From: Phytohabitans sp036906915 | GTDB taxonomy: Bacteria > Actinomycetota > Actinomycetes > Mycobacteriales > Micromonosporaceae | Length of the DNA stretch: 64,000 nt | Direction: 5' to 3' | Assembly: GCF_036906915.1 (NCBI RefSeq) | Contig: NZ_JBAKHX010000026.1 | Location: 27,426 to 91,425 of the forward strand | In this document: positions 7,712 through 16,379 of the stretch, in pieces | How positions within the stretch are numbered: the stretch's first letter is position 1 | Layout of the letters: each line of letters opens with the position of its first letter | Position numbers and translations under genes: made by a program | Notes under the pieces: model-generated | The model's database searches: none | What the model saw: only the letters and a program-made list of their open reading frames with translations | What the model was told of the DNA's origin: nothing

Positions 7712-9256
7712 ATGCCAGCAGACCGGACGCCGACCTCGGGCCATGCCCTCGGGATCGACTTCGGCACCTCGCACACCGTCGCGGTTGTGCGCTGGCCGGA
7801 CGGGCGCGCCCGGCCACTGCTGGTCGACGGGTCGCCGCTGCTGCCGTCAGCGGTGTACGCGGAGCCCGGCGGAGCGTTCGCGGTCGGTCGGGACGCGCTG
7901 CACAGCGCCCGGCTCGATCCCGCCCGCTTCGAACCCAACCCCAAGCGCCGCATCGACGAGGGGACACTGCTGCTGGGCGACCGCGAGGTGCCGGTGGCCG
8001 ACCTGGTCGGCGCCGTCCTTGGCCGGGTCGCCGAGGAGTGGACCCGCACGGTCGGCCGGGCCCGACCCGAGGTCACCCTGACCTGCCCGGCCACGTGGGG
8101 GGCCACCCGCCGCCGGCTGCTGGCCGACGCCGCCGCGCGTGCCGGCTTCGACGAGGTACGCCTGGTGGCCGAACCGGTCGCGGCGGCGACCTACTTCGCC
8201 AAGGTGCTCGGGCGGGACGTGCCGATCGGCTCGGTGGTGGTCGTGCACGACTTCGGTGCGGGCACGTTCGACGCGAGCGTGGTGGCCCGCACGTCCAGCG
8301 GCTTCGAGGTGCTGGCGGTCGACGGGCGCGACGACATCGGCGGGCTCGACGTCGACGCCGCGATCATCGAGCACCTCCAGAAGGCGTACGCCGACCGCGA
8401 CCCGGACGCGTGGGCGCGGCTGGCCACGCCGACCACCGTGGAGGAGCGGCGCGCCAAGCGGCAGCTCTGGGACGACGTCCGGGTCGCCAAGGAACGGCTG
8501 TCCCGCAGCACGGCCGCCGACCTGGTGGTGCCGCTGCTCGACCTCGAAGTGCACCTCACCCGGCAGGAGCTGGAAGCGCTGGCCGGCCCGATCCTGGAGC
8601 AGACCGTCCGGGTGACCCAGGGCGTGATGCGCTGGGCCAACCTGCCCACCGGGCGGGTCGCCGGCGTCTTCCTCGTGGGCGGTTCCAGCCGGATACCGCT
8701 GATGGCGACGCTGTTGCACAGGGCGCTGGGTGAGGCGCCCGAGGCCATCGAGCAGCCTGAGCTCGTCGTGGCCGAGGGGAGCATTCTGGCAGGTGAGGCG
8801 CTGCTGGCGAGCGCACCGCCGGCCCCTGGCCCGACCATGCAGATGCGCCCGGTCTCGCCGGCGCCCGTGTCCCCGGCACCCGTCTCTGCCAAGAATGTCG
8901 GGCGCGTGGCGGTGCCAGGGGCGCAGCCACCCGGGCGCCCGCGCCAGCAGCCGCCGCCACCCGTCGCACCGACCCGGCCGATGCCGCGCTTCGACGAGCC
9001 GACGCCGCCGCGCTACGCACCGGCTTCGGTGGCCCCTCGCGTGGCGGCCCCCGCGCCCACAGACGCACCCAGGCTCGCCGCCTATGCGCCGCCGCGCCGC
9101 CCCGGCCTCCTCCTCCGCCTGTTTCGCGCGCTGATCATCACGTCGCTGCTGATCGTGGTGCCGGTCGCCGCCGGTGTCATCGCGTTCAGCCTGGCGCGCG
9201 ACACGTCGCCGGCGAACGTCATCCAGGGTGTGTTGGACTGGATCAACAGTCGCTGA
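7712..9256 (+). CDS. Hsp70-like ATPase with proline-rich linker and C-terminal membrane anchor
   Basis: A 514-residue protein with an Hsp70/actin-type nucleotide-binding domain: phosphate-1 GIDFGTSHTVAVV (14-26), LVAEPVAAATYF, phosphate-2 VHDFGAGTFDASV and the adenosine motif FLVGGSSRIPLM near residue 318. The usual peptide-binding domain is missing. After about residue 365 there is a Pro/Ala-rich linker and then one hydrophobic helix (about 473-495, LFRALIITSLLIVVPVAAGVI is spread across it) near the C-terminus. Such DnaK-like proteins are common in actinomycetes and are of unknown role. I chose ATG 7712 because AAGG lies 8 nt upstream; GTG 7703 is the alternative start. Confidence 0.8.
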   Translation: MPADRTPTSGHALGIDFGTSHTVAVVRWPDGRARPLLVDGSPLLPSAVYAEPGGAFAVGRDALHSARLDPARFEPNPKRRIDEGTLLLGDREVPVADLVGAVLGRVAEEWTRTVGRARPEVTLTCPATWGATRRRLLADAAARAGFDEVRLVAEPVAAATYFAKVLGRDVPIGSVVVVHDFGAGTFDASVVARTSSGFEVLAVDGRDDIGGLDVDAAIIEHLQKAYADRDPDAWARLATPTTVEERRAKRQLWDDVRVAKERLSRSTAADLVVPLLDLEVHLTRQELEALAGPILEQTVRVTQGVMRWANLPTGRVAGVFLVGGSSRIPLMATLLHRALGEAPEAIEQPELVVAEGSILAGEALLASAPPAPGPTMQMRPVSPAPVSPAPVSAKNVGRVAVPGAQPPGRPRQQPPPPVAPTRPMPRFDEPTPPRYAPASVAPRVAAPAPTDAPRLAAYAPPRRPGLLLRLFRALIITSLLIVVPVAAGVIAFSLARDTSPANVIQGVLDWINSR

Positions 9257-9270
9257 ATACCCTTCCGCCC

Positions 9271-10899
9271 ATGACTTCAACGGAGCGGATCGAAGGACAC
9301 GGCGGCGAGCTGGCCCTCGCGGCGCTGCGGGCGTACGGGGTCACCGAGATGTTCACCCTCTCCGGTGGTCACGTGTTCCCGCTCTACGACGCGGCGCACA
9401 AGAGCGGATTCCCCATCTACGACGTCCGGCACGAGCAGTCGGCGGTCTTCGCGGCTGAGGCCGTCGCCAAGCTCCAGCGCCGGCCCGGTCTCGCGGTACT
9501 GACCGCCGGTCCCGGCGTCACCAACGGCATCTCGGGGCTGACCAGCGCGTACTTCAACGGCGCTCCGGTGCTCGTCATCGGTGGCCGGGCGCCCGCGTTC
9601 CGGTGGGGCGCGGGCAGCCTCCAGGAAATCGACCACGTGCCATTGGTCGCCCCGGTCACCAAGCACGCGGCGACCGTGCTCGCAAACGACGAGATCCCCG
9701 CCGCCATCGCGGGCGCGTTGACGGCCGCGCTCACCCCGCACCGCGGCCCGGCCTTCCTCGACATGCCGCTCGAAGTGATCTTCTCGGCGGGCGACGCGCC
9801 CGCGGTCGCCGACCCGGCGATACCGGTGATCGAACCGGACCCCGACGAGGTGGCCAGGGCCGCGCGGCTCATCGCCGCCGCGGAGCGCCCGGTGATCATC
9901 GCCGGCTCCGACGTGTACGCGGGCGACGCGGTGGCCGCCCTGCGGGAAGCCGCCGAGGCGCTCCACGTGCCGGTGTTCACCAACGGCATGGGGCGCGGTG
10001 CCCTGCCGCCCGAGCACCCGCTGGCGTTCGCCAAGTCCCGGCGCACCGCGCTCAAGGGCGCCGACGTCGTCGTAGTGATCGGCACGCCGCTCGACTTCCG
10101 GCTGGGCTTCGGCGACTTCGGCGCCGCCCAGGTGGTACACGTCGTGGACGCCCCCTCCCAGCGGGCCGCGCACACCACGCCTACTGCCGCGCCCGCCGGT
10201 GACCTTCGGCTCATCCTGTCCGCGTTCGCCGACCACGACGGCACCCGGGCCGACCACACCGGCTGGGTCGCCGACCTGCGCCAGGCCGAAGACGCCGCCA
10301 AGGCCCGCGACGCCGAGGAGATGACCGCCGAGACCGACCCGATCCGCCCCGCCCGCGTGTACGGGGAGCTGCGGCGGGTGCTGGCCCGCGACGCGGTGAC
10401 CATCGGCGACGGCGGCGACTTCGTCTCGTACGCCGGCAGGTACCTGGAACCCGCCCAGCCCGGCACGTGGCTCGATCCCGGCCCGTACGGCTGCCTCGGC
10501 ACCGGCATGGGCTACGCGATGGGCGCCCGGGTCACGTACCCGGACAGGCAGGTTTGTGTGCTGATGGGCGATGGGGCGGCCGGGTTCTCACTGATGGACG
10601 TGGAGTCGCTGGCGCGGCAGCAGCTGCCCGTGGTGATCGTGGTGGGCAACAACGGCATCTGGGGCCTGGAGAAGCACCCGATGCGCGCCATGTACGGGTA
10701 CGACGTGGCAGCCGACCTCCAGCCCGAGCTGCGGTACGACGACGTGGTCAAGGCGCTCGGCGGTGCCGGCGAGACGGTGGCGAAAGCGGCCGACCTGGGG
10801 CCGGCGCTGGTTCGCGCCTTCGACTCGGGCGTCCCATACCTGGTCAACGTCCTGACCGACCCGGCCGACGCCTACCCCCGCTCCGCGAACCTGGCCTAG
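9271..10899 (+). CDS. acetolactate-synthase-like TPP-dependent enzyme
   Basis: A 542-residue ThDP enzyme with the three-domain plan of acetohydroxyacid synthases. The catalytic Glu is in VRHEQSAVFAAEA (Glu55), the central domain follows TGPGVTN-like sequence (TAGPGVTNGISGLTSAYFNG), and the ThDP/Mg motif is GDGAAGFSLMDVESL...NNG in the C-terminal third. It resembles the IlvG-type large subunits found singly in actinobacteria (Mycobacterium Rv1820). No regulatory subunit or other ilv gene is nearby, so a role in branched-chain synthesis is uncertain and a related decarboxylase or carboligase is possible. A hairpin follows the stop. Confidence 0.82.
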   Translation: MTSTERIEGHGGELALAALRAYGVTEMFTLSGGHVFPLYDAAHKSGFPIYDVRHEQSAVFAAEAVAKLQRRPGLAVLTAGPGVTNGISGLTSAYFNGAPVLVIGGRAPAFRWGAGSLQEIDHVPLVAPVTKHAATVLANDEIPAAIAGALTAALTPHRGPAFLDMPLEVIFSAGDAPAVADPAIPVIEPDPDEVARAARLIAAAERPVIIAGSDVYAGDAVAALREAAEALHVPVFTNGMGRGALPPEHPLAFAKSRRTALKGADVVVVIGTPLDFRLGFGDFGAAQVVHVVDAPSQRAAHTTPTAAPAGDLRLILSAFADHDGTRADHTGWVADLRQAEDAAKARDAEEMTAETDPIRPARVYGELRRVLARDAVTIGDGGDFVSYAGRYLEPAQPGTWLDPGPYGCLGTGMGYAMGARVTYPDRQVCVLMGDGAAGFSLMDVESLARQQLPVVIVVGNNGIWGLEKHPMRAMYGYDVAADLQPELRYDDVVKALGGAGETVAKAADLGPALVRAFDSGVPYLVNVLTDPADAYPRSANLA

Positions 10900-10922
10900 C
10901 GAGGGCGGGCGCGGCTCCCGGC

Positions 10923-10946
10923 CAGCGGGTGCCCCTCCACCCGCTG
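10923..10946 (+). terminator. hairpin, possible terminator
   Basis: CAGCGGGTG (10923-10931) and CACCCGCTG (10938-10946) form a perfect 9-bp stem with a 6-base loop, 23 bp after the stop of the acetolactate-synthase-like gene. There is no U-tract, so it would be a weak intrinsic terminator. It could serve both this gene and the converging PLDc_N gene. Confidence 0.45.
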
Positions 10947-11017
10947 ATATGGGCCTGCGCGCGGCGTCATGGGATGCGCAGCCGCGCGCCACCTAGCTTC
11001 GATCTGCCCTGACCGGA

Positions 11018-11386
11018 TCAGGGGGTGTCGGGGTCGGAGTCCTTGCGGCGCAGCTCATCTTCGCGGCGCTGCAGGTCCTCCTCCCATTTGTCGAAGAGTT
11101 CGCGGTCGCGGCGGGACTGATCGGTGTTCAGCTTGCGAAGGAAGTCAGGGTCGTCGTCGGGCGCGGTGGGGCGGGGCGGCTCGGCTGAGGCGCCACCTTT
11201 GCTCGCCGGCCTGCCGGCAAGGAACCACGCGATCGACCCGACCAGCGGGAAGAACAGGATTATCAGCAACCAGGCGAGCCGCGGCAGCGCGCGGATCTCC
11301 TCTTCCTCGGCGGAGAGGCAGCTGATGAGCGCGATCACCGCTAGTGCGATTTGCACCACGAAGATCAGCAGGTAGAGGCGGACCAT
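11018..11386 (-). CDS. small membrane protein with PLDc_N (phospholipase D-nuclease N-terminal) domain
   Basis: A 122-residue protein with two hydrophobic helices at the N-terminus (about 4-23 and 36-57), the second containing AWLLIILFFPLVGSIAWFLAGR, the hallmark of the PLDc_N domain. The cytoplasmic tail is highly charged (FLRKLNTDQSRRDRELFDKW and onward), probably helical. Such proteins are widespread in actinobacteria with no assigned enzyme activity. The gene converges on the acetolactate-synthase-like gene, with a hairpin in the gap. Confidence 0.75.
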   Translation of the reverse strand: MVRLYLLIFVVQIALAVIALISCLSAEEEEIRALPRLAWLLIILFFPLVGSIAWFLAGRPASKGGASAEPPRPTAPDDDPDFLRKLNTDQSRRDRELFDKWEEDLQRREDELRRKDSDPDTP

Positions 11387-11402
11387 CCCTCAATGATGCG
11401 CG

Positions 11403-11681
11403 CTAATCGACAATCAGGAGCAGACCGAGGCCCGCGTATCCCGCCGTCGCCAGCGCCAGCAGGGCCAAGGCGCGCCGCCCGCGGACGCCTGGCCTGCGGA
11501 TGCGCCGCCGGCCGACGGCGAATACGGCGACCCAGCCGGCCAGTGCCGCGGCCACTACCAAGGGGAAGCCGTCGACGGCGGCCATCCGGGCCGCGAGGAC
11601 CGCCACCGCGCCCGCGGCGAGGAGCGTGCGGCGCCACGCGAGCTGCGTGCGCTCGAACGGCACGCCCGGCTCACGCTCCAT
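11403..11681 (-). CDS. DUF202 family small membrane protein
   Basis: A 92-residue protein. FERTQLAWRRTLLAAGAVAVLAAR near the N-terminus is the characteristic DUF202 motif (E/R-T-x-L-A-W-x-R-T), followed by two further hydrophobic helices. ATG 11681 is chosen because it puts this motif close to the N-terminus; longer versions add out-of-character sequence. The start overlaps the end of the upstream YidH-like gene by 11 bp, giving a two-gene unit of related DUF202 proteins. Confidence 0.7.
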   Translation of the reverse strand: MEREPGVPFERTQLAWRRTLLAAGAVAVLAARMAAVDGFPLVVAAALAGWVAVFAVGRRRIRRPGVRGRRALALLALATAGYAGLGLLLIVD

Positions 11682-12063
11682 CGAACGCCTGCACCACCAC
11701 GGCGACGACCAGAACCAGCGCCCCGACGCCGACCAGGATGGCCAGTACCGCCGGGAACCGCGACGCTGGGAGGTCACGCCCGAGCCGCATGGCCCGCTCG
11801 GTGCGCGCCCAGTGGTCGACGGCTCGCACGGCTACCGCGCCGCCCAGCAGCAGGAGCGCGATCGCGATCCCCTCGCGCAGGTGCCCGATCGGCAGTGGCG
11901 GCAGGAACTGCGCGGCGGCGAGCCCGCCGGCCACGAGCGCCAGGCCGGTGCGGATCCAGGCGAGGAAGGTGCGCTCGTTGGCGAGGGAGAACCGGTAGTC
12001 GGGTGTGCTGCCCACCTCCCGTACGTCGTCTGTGTCGAACCACCGCCTGATCGCGCCCAGCAC
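11671..12063 (-). CDS. YidH/DUF202 family membrane protein
   Basis: A 130-residue protein starting at GTG 12063 (VLGAIRRWFDTDDVREVGS). FSLANERTFLAWIRTGLALVAGGLA at about 22-46 is the YidH/DUF202 signature, and two more hydrophobic helices follow. The amphipathic N-terminus rich in W/R/D is typical. It forms a two-gene operon with the smaller DUF202 protein and is divergent from the GNAT gene, whose start is 34 bp away, so the two promoters share that gap. Function is unknown. Confidence 0.75.
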   Translation of the reverse strand: MLGAIRRWFDTDDVREVGSTPDYRFSLANERTFLAWIRTGLALVAGGLAAAQFLPPLPIGHLREGIAIALLLLGGAVAVRAVDHWARTERAMRLGRDLPASRFPAVLAILVGVGALVLVVAVVVQAFDGA

Positions 12064-12097
12064 ACCAGTGATTATCTGCCCCCGTAATGTGTGACGC

Positions 12098-12919
12098 GTG
12101 ACCGACCTGGACGAGCGGGCGTTGTTGGCGGCGTACGACCGGCAGTTGCGACCCGAGGTGCCCGATCCGGTGCCGGCGGGCGTAACCGTGGAGCGAGACG
12201 GTCCGCTGGCGCGTATCCGGGGGCTCGACAAGGGCGGCTTCCTGACGTACGCGAATCTCGGTGGGCTGACCGGCGCGGCCCTGGACGCCCTGATCCGGCG
12301 CCAGGTGGAGTTCTTCGCCGCCCTGGGCGAGCCGGTGGAGTGGAAGACCTACGGGCACGACGAGCCTGCTGACCTGCCCGACCGGCTGCGCGCCGCGGGC
12401 TTCGTGCCGGAGGATCGCGAGACCGTCATGATCGGTCCGGTCGCGCCCCTGGCCGCCACCCTGCCCGTCCCGCCCGACGGCGTGACCCTGCGGGAAGTCA
12501 CCGACCGCGCTGACCTCGACCGGATCGTCGCCATGGAGTCCGAGGTGTGGGGCATCGACCGCACCTGGCAGGCGGCGGCTCTGGAAAAGGAGATCGCCGC
12601 CGATTCGACCGCGATCACGATCGTGGTCGCCGAGGCCGGCGGCCAGATGGGCGGCCAGGTGGTGAGCGCCGCCTGGGTCCGGTACATCCGCGGCACAAGC
12701 TTCGCGACGCTGTGGGGCGGCGCCACCCTGCCCGCGTGGCGTGGCCGGGGCATCTACCGGGCGCTCGTCACCCACCGGGCGCGCCTCGCCGGCGCGCGGG
12801 GGTACACGCTGCTCCAGGTGGACGCGTCCGACGACAGCCGGCCGATCCTGCAGCGGCTGGGTCTGGTCGCCGTAACCACCACGACCCCGTATGTCTTTAC
12901 GCCAGAGGGGGCCGCGTGA
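12098..12919 (+). CDS. GNAT family N-acetyltransferase
   Basis: A 273-residue protein with a C-terminal GNAT domain. The acetyl-CoA-binding segment is TLPAWRGRGIYRALVTHRAR (near 210-229, R-G-x-G-I/V-Y motif), followed by LLQVDASDDSRPILQRLGL, which is typical of the last strand and helix. The N-terminal 130 residues form a second diverged domain (LLAAYDRQLRPEVP...). Substrate unknown. The start is GTG 12098. The stop overlaps the GTG of the next gene (GTGA at 12916-12919), so the two are probably coupled. Confidence 0.8.
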   Translation: MTDLDERALLAAYDRQLRPEVPDPVPAGVTVERDGPLARIRGLDKGGFLTYANLGGLTGAALDALIRRQVEFFAALGEPVEWKTYGHDEPADLPDRLRAAGFVPEDRETVMIGPVAPLAATLPVPPDGVTLREVTDRADLDRIVAMESEVWGIDRTWQAAALEKEIAADSTAITIVVAEAGGQMGGQVVSAAWVRYIRGTSFATLWGGATLPAWRGRGIYRALVTHRARLAGARGYTLLQVDASDDSRPILQRLGLVAVTTTTPYVFTPEGAA

Positions 12920-13329
12920 ATGCGCTGACGTCCGAGGAGCGGGTGACGTTGAAGACCGCCGCGTTCGGCGCGGTGTTTCTGGTGTCCAATGCCGACCCCG
13001 GCTTCTTCGCGATGTTCAAGGAGAGTTTCGCGGCGTCGGGCGCGTTGGCGGGCGCCACCGGTCTGGTCAAAGAGGTACTGACCACGGGCACGCTGCCGCA
13101 GCTGCCGCGCCGGTCGCCGGGCGATGTAGAGGCGATCGTGCTGCCGGCCCTGGAGCGTTCCGTGGCGATCCTGCGCGAGAAGGCGCCCGACGAGGTCGAC
13201 AACTACCGGACCACCGTGATCGCCGCCGTCGAGCAGACCGCTGAGGCCACGCACGGCGTCAACGAGCGTGAGAGACAAGTCATACACAAGGTTCGGGGGG
13301 CTTTGGGTCTCCCTCTTACTCATGAGTAA
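12916..13329 (+). CDS. hypothetical protein
   Basis: A 137-residue, mostly alpha-helical, soluble protein (LTSEERVTLKTAAFGAVFLV..., AIVLPALERSVAILREKAPD..., VEQTAEATHGVNERERQVIH). I do not recognise a family. The GTG start overlaps the stop of the GNAT gene, so it may be a partner of that enzyme. Its last codons form a perfect 14-bp palindrome that also lies in the upstream region of etfB. Confidence 0.6.
   Translation: MNALTSEERVTLKTAAFGAVFLVSNADPGFFAMFKESFAASGALAGATGLVKEVLTTGTLPQLPRRSPGDVEAIVLPALERSVAILREKAPDEVDNYRTTVIAAVEQTAEATHGVNERERQVIHKVRGALGLPLTHE
13316..13329. promoter_or_regulatory. 14-bp perfect palindrome upstream of etfB
   Basis: TTACTCATGAGTAA reads identically on both strands. 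It covers the stop codon of the preceding gene and ends 45 bp before the etfB start. Its form (TTACTN4AGTAA) resembles operators of TetR-type regulators of acyl-CoA metabolism, which would fit electron-transfer flavoprotein genes. No candidate regulator is adjacent. Confidence 0.4.
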
Positions 13330-13374
13330 CATGCGGGTAGTGGGTCTACTGGAGCAGGAGGTCGTCGAGGCGCG

Positions 13375-14154
13375 ATGAATATCGTCGTACTTGTCAAGCA
13401 GGTGCCGGACTCCGGCGCGGAGCGCAACCTGCGCACTGACGACAACACGGTCGACCGCGGGTCGGCGAGCAACGTCATAAACGAGATGGACGAGTACGCC
13501 ATCGAGGAGGCGCTGCGCATCCAGGAGGCGCACGGCGGTGAGGTGACGATTCTCACCATGGGGCCCGACAAGGCCACCGAGTCGATCCGCAAGGCGCTCT
13601 CCATGGGTCCGGACAAGGCGGTACACGTCGTCGACGACGCCCTGCACGGCTCCTGCGCGGTGGCGACGTCCAAGGTGCTGGCCGCGGCCCTCGGCACGCT
13701 CAACGCCGACCTGGTGCTGTGTGGTGCCGAGTCGACCGACGGCCGCGTACAGGTGCTGCCGCACATGCTCGCCGAGCGTCTCGGCGTCGCGGCGCTGACC
13801 GGCGCCCGCAAGCTCACCATCGACGGCTCGTCGCTCACCATCGAGCGTCAGACCGACGAGGGCTATGAGGTTGTCACCGCGCAGTCTCCGGCGGTGGTGT
13901 CGGTGTGGGACACCATCAACGAGCCGCGGTATCCGTCCTTCAAGGGCATCATGGCCGCGAAGAAGAAGCCGGTGCAGACGCTCTCGCTCGGTGACCTTGG
14001 CGTGGCGCCGTCCGAGGTTGGCCTCGACGGCGCGACCTCGGCGGTCGTCGAGCACAGCAAGCGTCCGCCGCGCTCGGGCGGGCAGAAGATCACTGACGAG
14101 GGCGAGGGCGGCGTCAAGCTGGTCGAGTACCTCGCGACCGAGAAGTTCGTCTGA
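13375..14154 (+). CDS. etfB: electron transfer flavoprotein beta subunit
   Basis: A 259-residue EtfB. With EtfA it takes electrons from acyl-CoA dehydrogenases and passes them to ETF-quinone oxidoreductase. Typical features are NIVVLVKQVPDS at the N-terminus, NEMDEYAIEEALR, the AMP-binding stretch around VLCGAESTDGRVQVLPHMLAERLG and the recognition-loop region near the C-terminus. A GGAGG-rich sequence precedes the ATG. etfA starts 14 bp downstream. A palindrome upstream may be an operator. Confidence 0.95.
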   Translation: MNIVVLVKQVPDSGAERNLRTDDNTVDRGSASNVINEMDEYAIEEALRIQEAHGGEVTILTMGPDKATESIRKALSMGPDKAVHVVDDALHGSCAVATSKVLAAALGTLNADLVLCGAESTDGRVQVLPHMLAERLGVAALTGARKLTIDGSSLTIERQTDEGYEVVTAQSPAVVSVWDTINEPRYPSFKGIMAAKKKPVQTLSLGDLGVAPSEVGLDGATSAVVEHSKRPPRSGGQKITDEGEGGVKLVEYLATEKFV

Positions 14155-14168
14155 GGAGGGGCTGACCA

Positions 14169-15125
14169 ATGGCTGAGGTTCTGGTCGTCGTCGAGCACTC
14201 CGGCGGCGAGGTCAAGAAGGTAACGCTCGAAATGCTCACGCTGGCGCGTGAGCTCGGCACCCCGGCCGCTGTCGTGCTCGGGGGCCCGGGGGCGGCGGCG
14301 CCGCTTCACGACAAGCTGTCCGAGTACGGGGCGGCGAAGGTGTACGCCGGCGAGAGCGACGATCTCGACGGGTACCTGGTGGCGCCGAAGGCGTCCGTGC
14401 TGGCTGCGCTGGTCCGGTCCGCGTCGCCCGCGGCGGTGCTGCTCGGCTCCACCCAGGAGGGCAAGGAGATCGCCGGCCGCCTCGCGGTGAAGCTCGACAA
14501 CGGGCTGCTCACCGACGTGGTGGCGCTCGACGCGGACGGAACGGCGACGCAGGTCGTTTTCGCCGGTTCGACGATCGTCAAGTCCCGGGTGACGCGTGGC
14601 CTGCCGCTGGTCACCGTCCGGCCGAACTCGCTCACGCCCGCGCCCGCGCCCGGCACCGCCGAGGTCTCCGCGCTCGACGTCACCGTCGACGAGTCGGCCA
14701 AGCTCGCCCGCGTGGTCGAGCGCAAGGTGGAGGCCAAGGGTGCTCGGCCCGAGCTGACCGAGGCGTCGGTCGTGGTCTCCGGCGGTCGCGGCGTCGGCAG
14801 CGCCGACAACTTCAAGCTCGTCGAGGAGCTGGCCGATCTGCTCGGCGGCGCGGTCGGCGCGTCCCGGGCGGCCACCGACTCCGGCTTCTACCCGCACCAG
14901 TTCCAGGTGGGTCAGACCGGCAAGACGGTGTCGCCGCAGCTGTACGTGGCGCTCGGCATCTCCGGCGCCATCCAGCACCGGGCCGGCATGCAGACGTCCA
15001 AGACGATCGTGGCGGTCAACAAGGACGCCGAGGCGCCGATCTTCGAGCTGGCCGACTTCGGCGTGGTCGGCGACCTGTTCAAGATCGTCCCCCAGGCCGC
15101 GGAGGAGATCCGCAAACGTAAGTAG
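14169..15125 (+). CDS. etfA: electron transfer flavoprotein alpha subunit
   Basis: A 318-residue EtfA, the FAD-carrying subunit of the heterodimer. The N-terminal Rossmann-like domain begins MAEVLVVVEHSGGEVKKV. The C-terminal FAD-binding domain holds VVSGGRGVGS (about 199-208), the GQTGKTVSPQLYVALGISGAIQH segment and VAVNKDAEAPIFELADFGVVGD, the EtfA signature. GGAGG lies 9 nt before the ATG. A strong intrinsic terminator follows 14 bp after the stop. Confidence 0.96.
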   Translation: MAEVLVVVEHSGGEVKKVTLEMLTLARELGTPAAVVLGGPGAAAPLHDKLSEYGAAKVYAGESDDLDGYLVAPKASVLAALVRSASPAAVLLGSTQEGKEIAGRLAVKLDNGLLTDVVALDADGTATQVVFAGSTIVKSRVTRGLPLVTVRPNSLTPAPAPGTAEVSALDVTVDESAKLARVVERKVEAKGARPELTEASVVVSGGRGVGSADNFKLVEELADLLGGAVGASRAATDSGFYPHQFQVGQTGKTVSPQLYVALGISGAIQHRAGMQTSKTIVAVNKDAEAPIFELADFGVVGDLFKIVPQAAEEIRKRK

Positions 15126-15139
15126 CTGTGGCGCGGTGA

Positions 15140-15168
15140 GGGCTCCCCTTCGGGGGAGCCCTTTCGTG
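15140..15168 (+). terminator. intrinsic terminator after etfA
   Basis: GGGCTCCCC-TTCG-GGGGAGCCC (15140-15161) is a perfect 9-bp GC-rich stem with a stable UUCG tetraloop, followed by TTTCGTG. This is the best terminator in the window and ends the etfBA transcript before the cysteine desulfurase gene. Confidence 0.85.
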
Positions 15169-15197
15169 TACCGGGACTCGCACTACGCTTGAGGGCG

Positions 15198-16355
15198 ATG
15201 GCCTATCTCGATCATGCCGCGACCACCCCGATGCTCGACGAGGCGGTGGAGGCGTACGCCGCTGCCGCCCGCGAGGTGGGTAACGCGTCTTCACTGCACG
15301 CGCCCGGCCGGTGCGCCCGCCGGAAGGTGGAGGAGTCCCGCGAGCGGATCGCCGCGGTCCTGGGCGCCCGCCCGTCCGAGGTGATCTTCACGGGCAGCGG
15401 CACCGAGGCCGACAACCTGGCGGTCAAGGGCATCTTCTGGGCGCGCCGCGACGCCGGACTCCGCCGGGTGGTTGCCAGCGCCGTCGAGCACCACGCCGTG
15501 CTCGACTCCGTGCACTGGCTGGCCGCCCACGAGGGCGCCGACGTGACCTGGCTGCCGGTCGACGAGCTGGGCCGGGTGCCGGTCGACGCGATGCGCGCGG
15601 TGCTCGACGAGCACGGCGACGAGATCGCGCTCGCCACTGTCATGTGGGCCAACAACGAGGTCGGCACGCTGCAACGCGTCGCGTCGTTCGCCGGGCTCGC
15701 CGCGGGAGCCGGCATCCCGTTCCACACCGACGCGGTCCAGGCCGTCGGCCAGGTGCCGGTCGACTTCGCCGCGAGCGGCGCGGCGGCACTCACCGTCAGT
15801 GGGCACAAGCTCGGCGGCCCAGCTGGTGTGGGCGCGCTGCTGCTCGGCCGCGACATCGCCTGCACGCCGCTGCTGCACGGCGGCGGCCAGGAGCGCGACG
15901 TCCGGTCCGGCACGCTCGACGCGCCGGGCATCGTGGCCTTCGCCGTCGCGGTCGAGGCCGCGGTCAAGAGCCAGCAGGAGTACGCGGCCAGGGTCTCCGC
16001 CCTCCGTGACGAGCTGGTGGCACGGGTACGCGAAGCCGCGCCCGACGCGATCTACAACGGCGACCCGGACGACCGGCTGCCCGGCAACGCGCACTTCTCG
16101 TTTCCCGGGTGCGAGGGCGACGCCCTGCTCCTGCTGCTGGACGCCCAGGGCATCGCCTGCTCGACCGGTTCGGCCTGCTCGGCTGGGGTGGCCCAGCCCA
16201 GCCACGTCCTGTTGGCAATGGGCGCGGATGACGACCGCGCCCGCTCGTCTCTGCGCTTCACCCTGGGCCACACGTCGACCAAGGACGACGTGGCGGCTCT
16301 GGCGTCAGCCCTGCCGGCTGCCGTCGAGCGCGCCCGCCGGGCGGGCCGCCGCTGA
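15198..16355 (+). CDS. iscS: cysteine desulfurase (NifS/IscS family)
   Basis: A 385-residue PLP enzyme that takes sulfur from cysteine as an enzyme-bound persulfide. MAYLDHAATTPM is the N-terminal signature. The PLP lysine lies in VSGHKLGGPAG (about 200-210) and the persulfide Cys in the loop CSTGSACSAG (about 320-329). ATG 15198 is preferred over the TTG 9 bp upstream because it starts directly at the conserved motif. mnmA follows, which suggests the enzyme supplies sulfur for tRNA 2-thiouridine, as in other actinobacteria with this gene order. It could also feed Fe-S assembly. Confidence 0.92.
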   Translation: MAYLDHAATTPMLDEAVEAYAAAAREVGNASSLHAPGRCARRKVEESRERIAAVLGARPSEVIFTGSGTEADNLAVKGIFWARRDAGLRRVVASAVEHHAVLDSVHWLAAHEGADVTWLPVDELGRVPVDAMRAVLDEHGDEIALATVMWANNEVGTLQRVASFAGLAAGAGIPFHTDAVQAVGQVPVDFAASGAAALTVSGHKLGGPAGVGALLLGRDIACTPLLHGGGQERDVRSGTLDAPGIVAFAVAVEAAVKSQQEYAARVSALRDELVARVREAAPDAIYNGDPDDRLPGNAHFSFPGCEGDALLLLLDAQGIACSTGSACSAGVAQPSHVLLAMGADDDRARSSLRFTLGHTSTKDDVAALASALPAAVERARRAGRR

Positions 16356-16379
16356 CTCCTCACGACCGGTCCGACCCGC

